A DNA stretch of 64,000 bases from Acinetobacter sp. XS-4 (lineage in GTDB: Bacteria; Pseudomonadota; Gammaproteobacteria; Pseudomonadales; Moraxellaceae). Positions 53,981 to 63,181 of the stretch are shown here, in pieces. A model generated the notes under the pieces. The model saw nothing but the letters and a program-made list of their open reading frames with translations, ran no database searches and was not told where the DNA came from. How positions within the stretch are numbered: position 1 is the first letter of the stretch; every line of letters begins with the position of its first letter. Both the position numbers and the translations under genes were made by a program. The DNA lies in NCBI RefSeq assembly GCF_023920705.1, contig NZ_CP094657.1, positions 2,604,001-2,668,000 of the forward strand, read 5' to 3'.

Positions 53981-54861
53981 TGAACGATTCAACATTTAAA
54001 GCGCATGAATACTTTCAAAAGATTTATGAACGTCCTGTTATTTTAGAAGCTAAACAACTGAGCCAAGTGTTTAAGCATGGTCAAACCGAACGTACTGTTT
54101 TAAATAAGCTGGATTTAAAAATTCATAAAAGAGAATTTATTTGTGTGATTGGCCCTTCTGGTTGCGGTAAATCAACACTGAGCCGTGTTATCGCAGGTTT
54201 AGACCCATACCATAGTGGAGAAGTTTTGGTAGACGGCGAATGCATTACGGGCCCATGCCCTGAACGCGGCATGGTGTTTCAGGGCTATACCCTTTTTCCA
54301 TGGAAAACCGTAAAAGAAAACGTGATGTTTGGTCCGCAAATGCGTGGCGCGAGTCAAATGACAGCCGAAGCTCAAGCACGCGAATGGATTAATATTATTG
54401 GTTTGGAAAAATATGAAAATCAGTATCCACACCAACTTTCTGGAGGAATGAAACAGCGCGTTGCGATTGCTAGAGCTTTGGTTAATCAACCTAAAATTTT
54501 ACTCATGGATGAACCTTTTGGTGCACTCGACCCACACACCCGTCAAAAAATGCAAAAGCATTTAATGGATTTATGGCACAACATTGATATCACCATTATT
54601 TTTGTGACCCATGACATGGATGAAGCCATTTTACTGGCAGACCGAATTGTGGCACTCAAAGCCAATCCAGGTGAAATTAAGGAAATTATTGAAGTTAATT
54701 TGCCACGCCCACGCTCACTCGATTTGATGAGCACACCTGAGTTTAAACAACTCCGTTCACGGGTAGATTATCTGGTACACGCTGAAGAAGACGAGCTTGA
54801 CCCAGCTTTACAAGACTTACCCAAAATTCCACGTATGACTCAGGTCAGTACAGAAAAATAA
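53980..54861 (+). CDS. ABC transporter ATP-binding protein (NitT/SsuB type)
   Basis: About 293 aa starting MNDSTFKAHEYFQ behind GTAGGAG; the longer frame reads into the permease. Walker A GPSGCGKSTLSRV, Q loop FQGYTLFPW, signature LSGGMKQRVAIARAL, Walker B ILLMDEPFGALD, H loop VTHD. Energises uptake with the permease and the binding protein encoded at 54911-55933. Confidence 0.9.
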   Translation: MNDSTFKAHEYFQKIYERPVILEAKQLSQVFKHGQTERTVLNKLDLKIHKREFICVIGPSGCGKSTLSRVIAGLDPYHSGEVLVDGECITGPCPERGMVFQGYTLFPWKTVKENVMFGPQMRGASQMTAEAQAREWINIIGLEKYENQYPHQLSGGMKQRVAIARALVNQPKILLMDEPFGALDPHTRQKMQKHLMDLWHNIDITIIFVTHDMDEAILLADRIVALKANPGEIKEIIEVNLPRPRSLDLMSTPEFKQLRSRVDYLVHAEEDELDPALQDLPKIPRMTQVSTEK

Positions 54862-54872
54862 GAAACACATTA

Positions 54873-54899
54873 AAAAGCCCAAGTTCAACTTGGGCTTTT
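54873..54899. terminator. Bidirectional terminator between transporter halves
   Basis: AAAAGCCCAAG/CTTGGGCTTTT hairpin between convergent genes, with A and T tracts on either side. Confidence 0.85.
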
Positions 54900-54910
54900 A
54901 TTTATTTGGC

Positions 54911-55933
54911 TTATTTAAGTTGTTCTATGAGTGTTGGATAAATTAGCCCATCTACATTTTGTTCGGTTTTATAAATACCATTTTCGACGTTAAATTTATT
55001 GACGTGATAGGTCGAACCATAAATTGAGTCAAAACCTTGAGATTTAGTAAATACTTTTTTATTGGCATTGATATCTAATAAATGCGTACCGCTAACCATC
55101 AACTCATATTGTTTTGGGTCGACGCCTGAACGGTTTGCCATGATTTTAACTGCATCTGCATGGGTTGCAGGATCATTAATATATTTAACTGTTTTGTCCC
55201 ACACTTGAATGATTTTTTTCCATTCTTCTTGATGAGCCGTTAAATGGCTCATATTGACGGTCAAGGTGTCATAAATTAAACCCGGCTTGTCTTTAGAGGT
55301 ATAGATAATTTTAGAGCCTGCCACTGCTTTTAATGCCTGACCTGCAACAGGTTGCCAAACAGCAATAGCTGAGATATCGGGGCTATTAAATACTTGAGGT
55401 AATTGGTTTGTCGCTGAATTTACCAGCTTCACCTCATTCGCTTTAATGTTATGGTCAGTTAAAGCCGTTGCTAGTAAAAGATGATCAACCAAGCCTTTTT
55501 CGACACCGATTGATTTTCCTTTTAGGTCTTGAATGGTATTAATACCCTCTTTTGCAATGATGACATCATTACCCGCAGAATAATCTGTTGCCATGATCAT
55601 CATGCCTTGCGTGCCACCCGAAGCTGTTACCAAGTTATCGCCATTGGTGACCAACACAGCATCGAGCTGATTTGCCGAAAAGGCCGAAAGAGAAGCCGAA
55701 TAATCAAACCATTTAAACTCTACATTTAGCCCTGCTTCTTTTAACCAGCCTTTTTCAATAGCCACTTGCCAAGCCACCCAGCCCGGCCAATCACTATATC
55801 CGATGGTAATTGGTTTTGTATTTGCGGCTGCCTGAGCATCTTGTTTAGCCTCGGGCACTTTAGCCGTATTGTCACACCCACCCAATACAACTGCCGATAA
55901 AATAGATACGGATAAAAACGCTTTTTTAATCAT
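54911..55933 (-). CDS. ABC transporter substrate-binding lipoprotein
   Basis: 340 aa. Lipobox LGGC (Cys19), then an NMT1/SsuA-type binding domain (TIGYSDWPGWVAWQVAIEKG, VEFKWFDYSASLSAF, LVTNGDNLVTASGG). This type is specific to urea-carboxylase gene regions. It shares an ATGA overlap with atzF, although its permease and ATPase lie on the other strand. Ligand could be guanidine or a urea derivative. Confidence 0.85.
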   Translation of the reverse strand: MIKKAFLSVSILSAVVLGGCDNTAKVPEAKQDAQAAANTKPITIGYSDWPGWVAWQVAIEKGWLKEAGLNVEFKWFDYSASLSAFSANQLDAVLVTNGDNLVTASGGTQGMMIMATDYSAGNDVIIAKEGINTIQDLKGKSIGVEKGLVDHLLLATALTDHNIKANEVKLVNSATNQLPQVFNSPDISAIAVWQPVAGQALKAVAGSKIIYTSKDKPGLIYDTLTVNMSHLTAHQEEWKKIIQVWDKTVKYINDPATHADAVKIMANRSGVDPKQYELMVSGTHLLDINANKKVFTKSQGFDSIYGSTYHVNKFNVENGIYKTEQNVDGLIYPTLIEQLK

Positions 55934-57753
55934 ATAGAAACTTCCCCAACATTTTTGCTAACAACACTTTGAGCGGTTTGATTGAGTGACTGTATATAGG
56001 CTCGCCAGCCTCCAAAATGGCTAATATCAGTTGCATCTTGAATGGCATACGCTTCACAAATAAAGCCTTTGACCCATGTGCCATCTTTTAATTTGAGGTT
56101 GCCAATACCAAGCGGTGCAGGCACTTCAGCCACAATGGCCCCAAAATTTGCTAATGGAACATCCCAAACTTCAACTTCAATTGATGTCCCTTCTGCATCA
56201 CATTGCAGGCCAGGTTTTGGTGGTGTGGTATTTTTTAAGGCAAAGAGTTTATAAGTTTCTGCAGTCTGAGTTTTCTTAAGCAAAGTGGCATTGCGACTAG
56301 TGAGCTGAAAATTAAGCGGCATGCCTGTTAAGTGCGCTCCCACTACAGCAAGTTGTACTGAATGATTCGACTGGATGTTTATACTTTTTTGATAATGTTG
56401 AGTTGATTTAGCCAAACTCAGCGATGTTTCGGCTTGCCAAAGCTGCGCAAAATTAGCGAGCGCCTGATCGTGCCACGCAGGTGCAATAAAGGTTACCCCG
56501 CTTGGTAAGCCATCCTCACGAAGTACATTTGGTAATGCTAAAGCAGAAAGATCTGCAAAATTAACAAAGTTGGTATAGGCTCCCATGTGCGCATTTTTAG
56601 TTAAAGGATCGGCTTCAACTTCTGCAATGGTGTAAATGGTTGGCGCTGTCGGAACCATCAATGCATCAAAAGGTTGTAATGCCAAATTAATTTTTCGAGC
56701 CAAAACGGCACGGTTATATTCAGCTTGAAGTGCATCTGTTGCCGTGAATTTATCTGCCTGCGCAATAATTTGAGCAATGACTGGATGAGCGTTTTCACGT
56801 GTTGTCATACGTTCAACGGCGACTGTTCTTTCAGCCACCCAAGCATCGTTATACAGTGCAGCTGCAAGCTCATTAAACGTGCTGAAATCAATACTCTCAA
56901 CTTCATAGCCCAGTTTTTTAACGCGCTCAATTGCAACTAAAAAAGCTTTTTCAGATTCAATATCTCCATAGAACTCAAGCTGAGCTGGAATAGCAATTTT
57001 TTGTTTAGAAAATTGAGTTGGTACATTGGCTGGATGTGCTCGTGAATATTCATCTGTTTCATCATAGCCCTGCATTAAATTGGCAACGGTCCACGCATCA
57101 TCAATATGCAGCGCAAAAATAGAAATGACATCAATAGTCCGACATGCAGGAATTAAACCTGTAGTAGAAAACCAGCCCTTTGTCGGTTTAAGACCCACAA
57201 TATTGTTATGGCCCGCAGGAACACGCCCTGACCCCGCCGTGTCTGTACCCAGACTAAAAGGCACAATACCGTTGGCAACTACCACCGAAGAACCTGAGCT
57301 TGAACCACCGCTAATATATTCAGGGTTAAAACTATTTTTTACTGCACCATAGGGAGAGCGAACGCCAACCAGTCCTGTTGCAAACTGATCAAGATTGGTT
57401 TTACCTATCACAATCGCCCCTGCTTTTTTCAACTTGGCAATTACGGCAGCATCTTGGGTCGCTAAATATTCAACTTCTTTACAGGCAGCAGTAGTGTTAA
57501 AGCCAGCGACATCAATATTGTCTTTGACTGCAAATGGCACACCGTATAGAGGTAAGTCAGCAATATTCTGGTCGTTTAAAACATCAATTTGCGACTGAAT
57601 CTGCTCCTTCGATGCAATTTCAATCCATGCATGGTCATCATTTTTAATTTCTGTAACATAGCTGATCAGATCTTCAAGATGGATTTGCCCGTTTTGATAT
57701 GCTGTTTTCCAGCCTTGGATGGTCCATAAATTTTTCAATACGCTACTCCTCAT
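55930..57753 (-). CDS. atzF: Allophanate hydrolase AtzF
   Basis: 607 aa. Amidase-signature domain with Lys in PFAVKDNIDVAG and the GGSSSGSSVVVA serine motif (Ser-cisSer-Lys triad), plus the C-terminal AtzF domain (LNFQLTSRNATLL, PAPLGIGNLKLKDG). Splits allophanate into ammonia and CO2, the last step after the biotin carboxylase. ATG at 57753 lacks a ribosome site; a TTG at 57738 has AGGAG seven bases ahead and may be the true start. Same operon as the NikR-like gene. Confidence 0.92.
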   Translation of the reverse strand: MRSSVLKNLWTIQGWKTAYQNGQIHLEDLISYVTEIKNDDHAWIEIASKEQIQSQIDVLNDQNIADLPLYGVPFAVKDNIDVAGFNTTAACKEVEYLATQDAAVIAKLKKAGAIVIGKTNLDQFATGLVGVRSPYGAVKNSFNPEYISGGSSSGSSVVVANGIVPFSLGTDTAGSGRVPAGHNNIVGLKPTKGWFSTTGLIPACRTIDVISIFALHIDDAWTVANLMQGYDETDEYSRAHPANVPTQFSKQKIAIPAQLEFYGDIESEKAFLVAIERVKKLGYEVESIDFSTFNELAAALYNDAWVAERTVAVERMTTRENAHPVIAQIIAQADKFTATDALQAEYNRAVLARKINLALQPFDALMVPTAPTIYTIAEVEADPLTKNAHMGAYTNFVNFADLSALALPNVLREDGLPSGVTFIAPAWHDQALANFAQLWQAETSLSLAKSTQHYQKSINIQSNHSVQLAVVGAHLTGMPLNFQLTSRNATLLKKTQTAETYKLFALKNTTPPKPGLQCDAEGTSIEVEVWDVPLANFGAIVAEVPAPLGIGNLKLKDGTWVKGFICEAYAIQDATDISHFGGWRAYIQSLNQTAQSVVSKNVGEVSI

Positions 57754-58188
57754 TTAGTCATTTTGCTGTATAGGCGGCATAACGGCATCCATTAGTTCTA
57801 AATGCCCTTTAATCACCCCTTTCAGCACAATAAATTGCTGGCTAATTTGTCTGAGTTCAGAACTTGCGCCCTGCATTAACATGACTTGCAATATCTTTTG
57901 TTGGTCGAGTTGAATATGAAGTGAACTAATCACCTGCGCTAAAAACTGTTGTTGTAAATCGACCAATTGATTACGCAAGGTCATTTGGCTAGCGTCATAA
58001 AGCAGCGTCAAGGTGCCCACCATGACTTCATTAGCCTGCGCCTGCTCTGCAATTAAGTGTTTATTAATCATGTCGACAATGGCTTGCGAGCGACTTTCAT
58101 AGTTCTGGTCGACAATTTTTTGATCGAGTGCGTTAAGTGTCGTTTCAGGTACGGTAATACTGATTCGAGCCAACTTTTGTTTTGCCAC
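57754..58188 (-). CDS. NikR-fold ribbon-helix-helix regulator without nickel site
   Basis: 144 aa from a GTG behind AAGGA; the longer frame starts at TTG. N-terminal ribbon-helix-helix (ARISITVPETTLNALDQ, SRSQAIVDMINKHL) and a C-terminal ACT-like domain aligning with NikR (VGTLTLLYD, ISSLHIQLDQQKILQVMLMQG). Against E. coli NikR, His76 is Gln, His89 is Gln and Cys95 is Ile; only His87 remains. It therefore cannot bind nickel the usual way and probably senses a pathway compound. First regulator of the atzF operon; tandem operator sites lie upstream. Confidence 0.82.
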   Translation of the reverse strand: MAKQKLARISITVPETTLNALDQKIVDQNYESRSQAIVDMINKHLIAEQAQANEVMVGTLTLLYDASQMTLRNQLVDLQQQFLAQVISSLHIQLDQQKILQVMLMQGASSELRQISQQFIVLKGVIKGHLELMDAVMPPIQQND

Positions 58189-58192
58189 AGTC

Positions 58193-58318
58193 TTATCCTT
58201 TTGTTTTAGGCGGCTGATTGTTTTGCTTGATATATACGCCTGCACGTACGCTGAGCAATTCAACTAAAAAGGCTTTTAAAGTTGGCTTTGGTTGAACCAC
58301 AGGTTTTACATCGTTCAT
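58193..58318 (-). CDS. Small ORF of 41 codons before the NikR-like gene
   Basis: Reads MNDVKPVVQPKPTLKAFLVE through VYIKQNN to KTKG, with a GAGGTG ribosome site before its ATG. Its stop lies in the ribosome site of the GTG-started regulator (AAAGGATAA), an arrangement that would couple their translation. No homologue recognised. Could be a small protein or a leader peptide. Confidence 0.5.
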   Translation of the reverse strand: MNDVKPVVQPKPTLKAFLVELLSVRAGVYIKQNNQPPKTKG

Positions 58319-58332
58319 ATCGCACCTCTAGC

Positions 58333-58366
58333 TTGGTATTACCAAATTCAGTTTTTGTATTACTAA
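58333..58366. promoter_or_regulatory. Tandem palindromes, operator of the NikR-like operon
   Basis: TTGGTATTACCAA (58333-58345) and TTTGTATTACTAA (58354-58366), centres 21 bp apart. Heptamer cores GTATTAC are separated by 14 bp, the same geometry as at 52984-53011. Confidence 0.6.
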
Positions 58367-58443
58367 TAGAGATGCAGAAAATGTGCCAGTTTTTAAGCGT
58401 CGTTTTGATGGGCTTTATGGGTATTTATGAATGCTTTTTGGGC

Positions 58444-58474
58444 AAAAAAAAGCCCCATGCACAGGGATGGGGCT
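58444..58474 (-). terminator. Terminator of the HxlR gene
   Basis: AGCCCCAT/ATGGGGCT stem followed by seven T residues on the minus strand, 64 bp after the HxlR stop. Confidence 0.8.
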
Positions 58475-58537
58475 AATTGAAGTGAGCATTAAAAAATCAA
58501 TCTTTTATATTAATTATAATAACTGTGAATCGAACTT

Positions 58538-58903
58538 TTATTCTGAAACCTCAGATAGACTAATCAAACTATGAGCCCATACATATAAAGAATCTAAAAC
58601 TGGCCTAAACGTTTTTCCAAAATCTGTCATTTCATAGACAACTTTGATTGGTGCTTTTTCACCATAAACCGTTCTAGAGATTAAGCCGGTTTGCTCTAAC
58701 TGCTTGAGTTGAAGACTTAATGTCATTTCAGTAATTGTAGGAATGAGTTGCTTGATTTCATTAAAGCGTTTCGGCTTATCTTTTAAATAATACAAAATCA
58801 CACATTTCCATTTTCCACCCACCAAGTCCATAGCCATACTGATATGACATGGATAAGTTTTTCCATTTACCGTGACTTCACATGTATTTTCAGCATTTGC
58901 CAT
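58538..58903 (-). CDS. HxlR-family regulator
   Basis: 121 aa MarR-like winged helix of the HxlR/YodB group: CHISMAMDLVGGKWKCVILYY, RFNEIKQLIPTITEMTLSLQL, GLISRTVYGEKAPIKVVYEM. Such proteins often respond to quinones, aldehydes or disulfide stress through a Cys near the N-terminus (Cys20 area). Divergent from an NAD(P)H oxidoreductase gene, its likely target; palindromes fill the gap. Confidence 0.88.
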   Translation of the reverse strand: MANAENTCEVTVNGKTYPCHISMAMDLVGGKWKCVILYYLKDKPKRFNEIKQLIPTITEMTLSLQLKQLEQTGLISRTVYGEKAPIKVVYEMTDFGKTFRPVLDSLYVWAHSLISLSEVSE

Positions 58904-58916
58904 TTTTTAACGCTAC

Positions 58917-58982
58917 CTATCAACTTTGATAGTTATTGTACGCCAATACTATAAAAATTATAGTGACTATTATTTTTATAGT
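58917..58982. promoter_or_regulatory. Cluster of three HxlR-type dyads
   Basis: CTATCA-actt-TGATAG (58917-58932), ACTATAA-aaa-TTATAGT (58948-58964) and ACTATtA...ATAGT (58966-58982) lie between the divergent genes. Confidence 0.55.
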
Positions 58983-58996
58983 TTAAAGGCACTCTC

Positions 58997-59533
58997 ATGG
59001 CTTTACTGATTTTAGCTCATCCCTACTACGCTCAATCGATTGCAAATAAAACGATTGTGAATGAACTTGTAAAAACCGATCCGGACCTTGAAGTCCGAGA
59101 TATTTTCCAACTTTATCCGGACTATCAAATTGACGTGAGTGCTGAACAAGAAGCCTTGTTACGCCACGACACCATCATTCTGCAATATCCAATGTTCTGG
59201 TTTAATATGCCGGCAATTTTGAAATTATGGTTTGATGAGGTCTTTACTTATCAGTTTGCCTATGGCTCTCAGGGCGATAAATTAAAAGACAAAAAAGTCA
59301 TTATTAGTATGACGGTCGGCCAAACAGAAGCCAACATGGTGAACGACCGAGAAAACTTAATCGATAGCTTTTTAAAAGCGGTTCAATATTCAATTCAATA
59401 TACACAAATGCAGTTAAGCGCCACTTACTTGCTTTATGACGTTTCGCCTTTATCAGGTAACCCAGAGGCAAAAATTAAATTAGAAGCAGTTGAACATGGT
59501 CATAAAGTATTAAAGCATTTGACCGAAGCATAA
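58997..59533 (+). CDS. NAD(P)H oxidoreductase, flavodoxin_2 type
   Basis: 178 aa, KefF/YwrO/MdaB-like FMN enzyme. Conserved QYPMFWFNMPAILKLWFDEVFTYQFAYG stretch (split: QYPMFWFNMPA and WFDEVFTY). Such enzymes reduce quinones or other electrophiles. Expression probably induced through the divergent HxlR protein. Confidence 0.85.
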   Translation: MALLILAHPYYAQSIANKTIVNELVKTDPDLEVRDIFQLYPDYQIDVSAEQEALLRHDTIILQYPMFWFNMPAILKLWFDEVFTYQFAYGSQGDKLKDKKVIISMTVGQTEANMVNDRENLIDSFLKAVQYSIQYTQMQLSATYLLYDVSPLSGNPEAKIKLEAVEHGHKVLKHLTEA

Positions 59534-59538
59534 GATTT

Positions 59539-59568
59539 AAAGAGAGCATCAATATCGATGCTCTCTTT
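59539..59568. terminator. Bidirectional terminator
   Basis: 12-bp stem AAAGAGAGCATC/GATGCTCTCTTT between the convergent oxidoreductase and carboxylase genes. Confidence 0.85.
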
Positions 59569-59573
59569 TTAAT

Positions 59574-62500
59574 TTAGGCCACAGGTGCCAAGGTAAATAG
59601 CACTTGCCCTGTTTTTACGGTTTGCCCTTTTTCAATGGTAATAGTTTCAACCTTCATGCGTTCAGGCGCAATAATTGGAATTTCAATTTTCATTGCCTCA
59701 ATCACCGCAAGGGTTGCACCTTCTTCAACAATATCTCCCGATGCACATTCGATTTTCCAAATTGACCCGGGCATGTGTGATTCAACTGCACAGCCCCCTT
59801 CAGGAATAACTACGGTTTCACCTTCATCAACCGCATCTAGACTTTCAGAAATATATTCTTGCAAGCCCGCTTCATGCCAACGGCGACGTTCAGCCTCGAA
59901 ATTGGCTTGTTGTGTGTCTTTAAAGGCTTGAATGCTATCTTGATGTGTTTTGAGAAACGCGTTGTATTCTTTTAAGTTGAGTACACCATCTTCAATGCGA
60001 AGTTGTAGACGACCCGCCTTAAAGTCTTCACGCATTTGCAAAAGTTCAGCCTCAGACACTTCATAAAACTTAACTTGGTCAAAAAAGCGTAATAACCACG
60101 GTTTGCCATCTTCGAAGTCGGCATTTTTACGGTAACGACTCCACATTTGAGTAGTACGTCCAACAAACTGGTAGCCACCCGGCCCTTCCATGCCGTACAC
60201 ACACATATAAGCACCGCCAATACCCACGGCATTTTCAGGAGTCCAAGTTCGTGCCGGATTATATTTTGTGGTGACTAAACGTTGGCGTGGGTCGAGTGGC
60301 GTTGCAACAGGTGCTCCTAAATACACATCGCCTAAACCCATCACCAAATAGTTTGCGCTATAGACTACATCTTTGACCGCTTGCTTGGAGGTTAAGCCAT
60401 TAATACGGCGAATAAACTCGATGTTATCTGGGCACCACGGCGCATCTGGTCGAACAATTTGTGTGTAGCGTTCGGTGGCAAGTTGAGTTTGCGAATCTTC
60501 CCAAGCTAAAGGTAAATAGACAGTTCGTGAAGGCACCTGCATATTTTGAATGTCAGGTAACTCGGCTTCTGCTTGTTGAAGTTTCTCTAAAAGCTCAAGT
60601 TGATCGAGCTGGATTGAATCAAAATGAATTTGTAGTGAACGAATACCCGGTGTTAAGTCGATAATGCCTTGAATGTTTTGATCTTTGACCCATTGCATAA
60701 GCGCATGAATGCGGAAGCGTAAATTTAGATCGAGTACTAACTCACCATACTCCACCAGCAAATAGCTATTTCCTGCTGGTCGATAGGTCACGTTTGGTAA
60801 ATCAGTTTTACCTTCTAAAGTGGCTAAAACAGCATCTTGTAAAGTGTCGGGTTCTGCTTGAATGGCTGGGTTAAAATCGATCTGAGTTGTATCAGTCGCG
60901 GTTAAGCTTTGATGATATTTTTGATCGAGTGCTTTTGCTTGCGCGTAACTCATAGGCACAAATTTGACTTTATCACCTGCTTTAAGCTGCCCAATTTTCC
61001 AAAGCTCGGAATGAATCACTACCGCAGGGCAAACAAAGCCGCCTAAGCTTGGACCATCTGGACCCAAAATAATTGGCATATCGCCCGTAAAATCAATTGC
61101 CCCTATGGCATAAGCGTTATCATGAATATTCGATGGATGTAAGCCTGCCTCGCCGCCGTCTTCACGTGCCCACTCAGGTTTTGGTCCAATTAAACGAATA
61201 CCTGTACGGCTTGAGTTATAGTGAATTTCAAACTCATTGGCAAAGAACGTATCAATATCTTGTTTGGTGAAAAAATCTGGCGCACCATGTGGACCATACA
61301 TGACTGCAATTTCCCAGTTTTGGGTAAAGCTTGGAATTTGCGCTTGAGCTAAGGCGATGGTCGATTGAGCGGAATATTCAGTAATTGGCAGCATATCGCC
61401 AATTAATAAATTACGGCCTGCGTGTCCACCAAATTGCCCCAAAGTAAAAGTCGCTTGCGAGCCTAAATAGTCAGGAACATCGAAACCACCTTTAACACCA
61501 ATATAGCTACGGCAACCTGAACGGATAATCCCACATTTTAAAACTTGGCCTTTTTTTACATTAATGGTTTGCCACATCGGCACAAGTTCACCATCAAGTT
61601 TTGAAGGCATATCAGCACCAGTAATAACAATCTGGCTGTCGCAGTGAAACTTTAAAGTTGGCCCTTGTAAGGTACATTCAAGCCCTGCGGTATTTGGTTC
61701 ATTGGCCAAAAGCTGGTTTGCCACAGTTAAACTGAGTGGATCGATTGCACCTGATGGCGGCACACCAACATCCCAATAACCTAACCGACCTGTTACGTCT
61801 TGAATGGCAGTTTGAATACCAGCTTGCAACACCTCAATTTTTTGAGTTTTCCATTCAAATGTATTTAAAAAACGAGTGGTTTGAGTACCTAAAGCAAACA
61901 CATCGCAAGCAATAATATTTTGCAAATACTCCAAATTGGTTTCGATACCAGCCACTTGTGTATTGGCAAGACTAGCACTCATTGCCTGTATGGCTTGGTC
62001 CCGTGTTGCAGCAGTCACAATGATTTTAGCAATCATTGGGTCATAAAAAGACGACACCGTTGACCCTGTTTCAACCCATGTTTCGACTCGTGCTTGCGGG
62101 TCAAATTTAACATGAGTAAGTAAGCCTGCACTTGGTTGGAACTGTTTAATCGGATCTTCAGCATAAAGACGAACTTGAATGGAGTGTCCGGTTGGCTCTA
62201 ACTGTTTGGTCGGTGCGGACCAATCGTCACTTGCCAAAGTAACCATCCACTCGACTAAATCGACACCAAACACTTGCTCGGTCACGCCGTGTTCAACCTG
62301 CAAACGCGTGTTGACCTCTAAGAAATAAAATTTTTGGGTTTCGGTGTCCATGACAAACTCAACTGTGCCTGCCGAGCGATAGTTCACCGATTGCATCAAT
62401 TGAATCGCAACTTTTTGCAGATAGTCACGTTGCTGTTCATTTAAGTGTGGTGCAGGTGTTTCTTCAATGACTTTCTGATTACGGCGTTGCACTGAGCAAT

Positions 62501-63179
62501 CACGCTCGCCCAAGGCTAAAACTTGCCCTTTCCCATCACCAAAAATTTGTACTTCGATGTGGCGCGCATGTTGTACAAATTTTTCTAAATACAAACCTGC
62601 ATCTTTAAAATTGACCTGCGCTAAATAAGACACAGTTTGGTAGGCATCTTTTAATTCGGTTTCGTTCCAAACCAGACGCATGCCAATCCCACCACCGCCC
62701 GCGGTACTTTTTAGCATGACTGGATAGCCAATACGAGCAGCTTCGGTCAAGGCTTCGGCTTCATCGGCAAGTAGTGAACTGCCCGGAAGTAAAGGCACAT
62801 TGCTTTTAATAGCGAGTTCACGTGCAGTATGTTTTAAACCAAAGTCGAGCATTTGGCTTGAAGTTGGCCCAATAAAAACGATGCCTTGGTTTTCGCACAA
62901 ATCACAAAACTCGGCATTTTCAGACAAAAAACCATAACCGGGGTGAATGGCTTCTGCACCAGATTGTTTTGCAACTTCAAGGATTTTTTCAATATTTAAA
63001 TAACTTTGATGAGCAGGCGCAGGACCAATCAGAAAAGCTTCATCGGCCAAAGTCACATGTAAAGAATCACGGTCGGCTTCGGAGTAAACTGCAACCGAAG
63101 CGATCCCGAGTTTTTTAAGGGTGCGAATTACGCGACAGGCAATTGCACCACGGTTGGCAATTAGAACTTTTTTAAACAT
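59574..63179 (-). CDS. Biotin-dependent urea (probably guanidine) carboxylase
   Basis: 1201 aa. Biotin carboxylase/ATP-grasp half (LIANRGAIACRVIRTLKKLG, KSTAGGGGIGMRLV, EVNTRLQVEHGVTE), then KipA/KipI-like carboxyltransferase parts (DVTGRLGYWDVGVPPSGAID; APWCPDNIEFIRRINGL; GAYMCVYGMEGPGGYQF) and a C-terminal biotinyl domain with the biotin Lys in EAMKIEI (about residue 1164). It carboxylates urea to allophanate, or guanidine to carboxyguanidine when DUF1989 proteins are present as here. Two bases after the DUF1989 gene. Confidence 0.92.
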   Translation of the reverse strand: MFKKVLIANRGAIACRVIRTLKKLGIASVAVYSEADRDSLHVTLADEAFLIGPAPAHQSYLNIEKILEVAKQSGAEAIHPGYGFLSENAEFCDLCENQGIVFIGPTSSQMLDFGLKHTARELAIKSNVPLLPGSSLLADEAEALTEAARIGYPVMLKSTAGGGGIGMRLVWNETELKDAYQTVSYLAQVNFKDAGLYLEKFVQHARHIEVQIFGDGKGQVLALGERDCSVQRRNQKVIEETPAPHLNEQQRDYLQKVAIQLMQSVNYRSAGTVEFVMDTETQKFYFLEVNTRLQVEHGVTEQVFGVDLVEWMVTLASDDWSAPTKQLEPTGHSIQVRLYAEDPIKQFQPSAGLLTHVKFDPQARVETWVETGSTVSSFYDPMIAKIIVTAATRDQAIQAMSASLANTQVAGIETNLEYLQNIIACDVFALGTQTTRFLNTFEWKTQKIEVLQAGIQTAIQDVTGRLGYWDVGVPPSGAIDPLSLTVANQLLANEPNTAGLECTLQGPTLKFHCDSQIVITGADMPSKLDGELVPMWQTINVKKGQVLKCGIIRSGCRSYIGVKGGFDVPDYLGSQATFTLGQFGGHAGRNLLIGDMLPITEYSAQSTIALAQAQIPSFTQNWEIAVMYGPHGAPDFFTKQDIDTFFANEFEIHYNSSRTGIRLIGPKPEWAREDGGEAGLHPSNIHDNAYAIGAIDFTGDMPIILGPDGPSLGGFVCPAVVIHSELWKIGQLKAGDKVKFVPMSYAQAKALDQKYHQSLTATDTTQIDFNPAIQAEPDTLQDAVLATLEGKTDLPNVTYRPAGNSYLLVEYGELVLDLNLRFRIHALMQWVKDQNIQGIIDLTPGIRSLQIHFDSIQLDQLELLEKLQQAEAELPDIQNMQVPSRTVYLPLAWEDSQTQLATERYTQIVRPDAPWCPDNIEFIRRINGLTSKQAVKDVVYSANYLVMGLGDVYLGAPVATPLDPRQRLVTTKYNPARTWTPENAVGIGGAYMCVYGMEGPGGYQFVGRTTQMWSRYRKNADFEDGKPWLLRFFDQVKFYEVSEAELLQMREDFKAGRLQLRIEDGVLNLKEYNAFLKTHQDSIQAFKDTQQANFEAERRRWHEAGLQEYISESLDAVDEGETVVIPEGGCAVESHMPGSIWKIECASGDIVEEGATLAVIEAMKIEIPIIAPERMKVETITIEKGQTVKTGQVLFTLAPVA

Positions 63180-63181
63180 GC

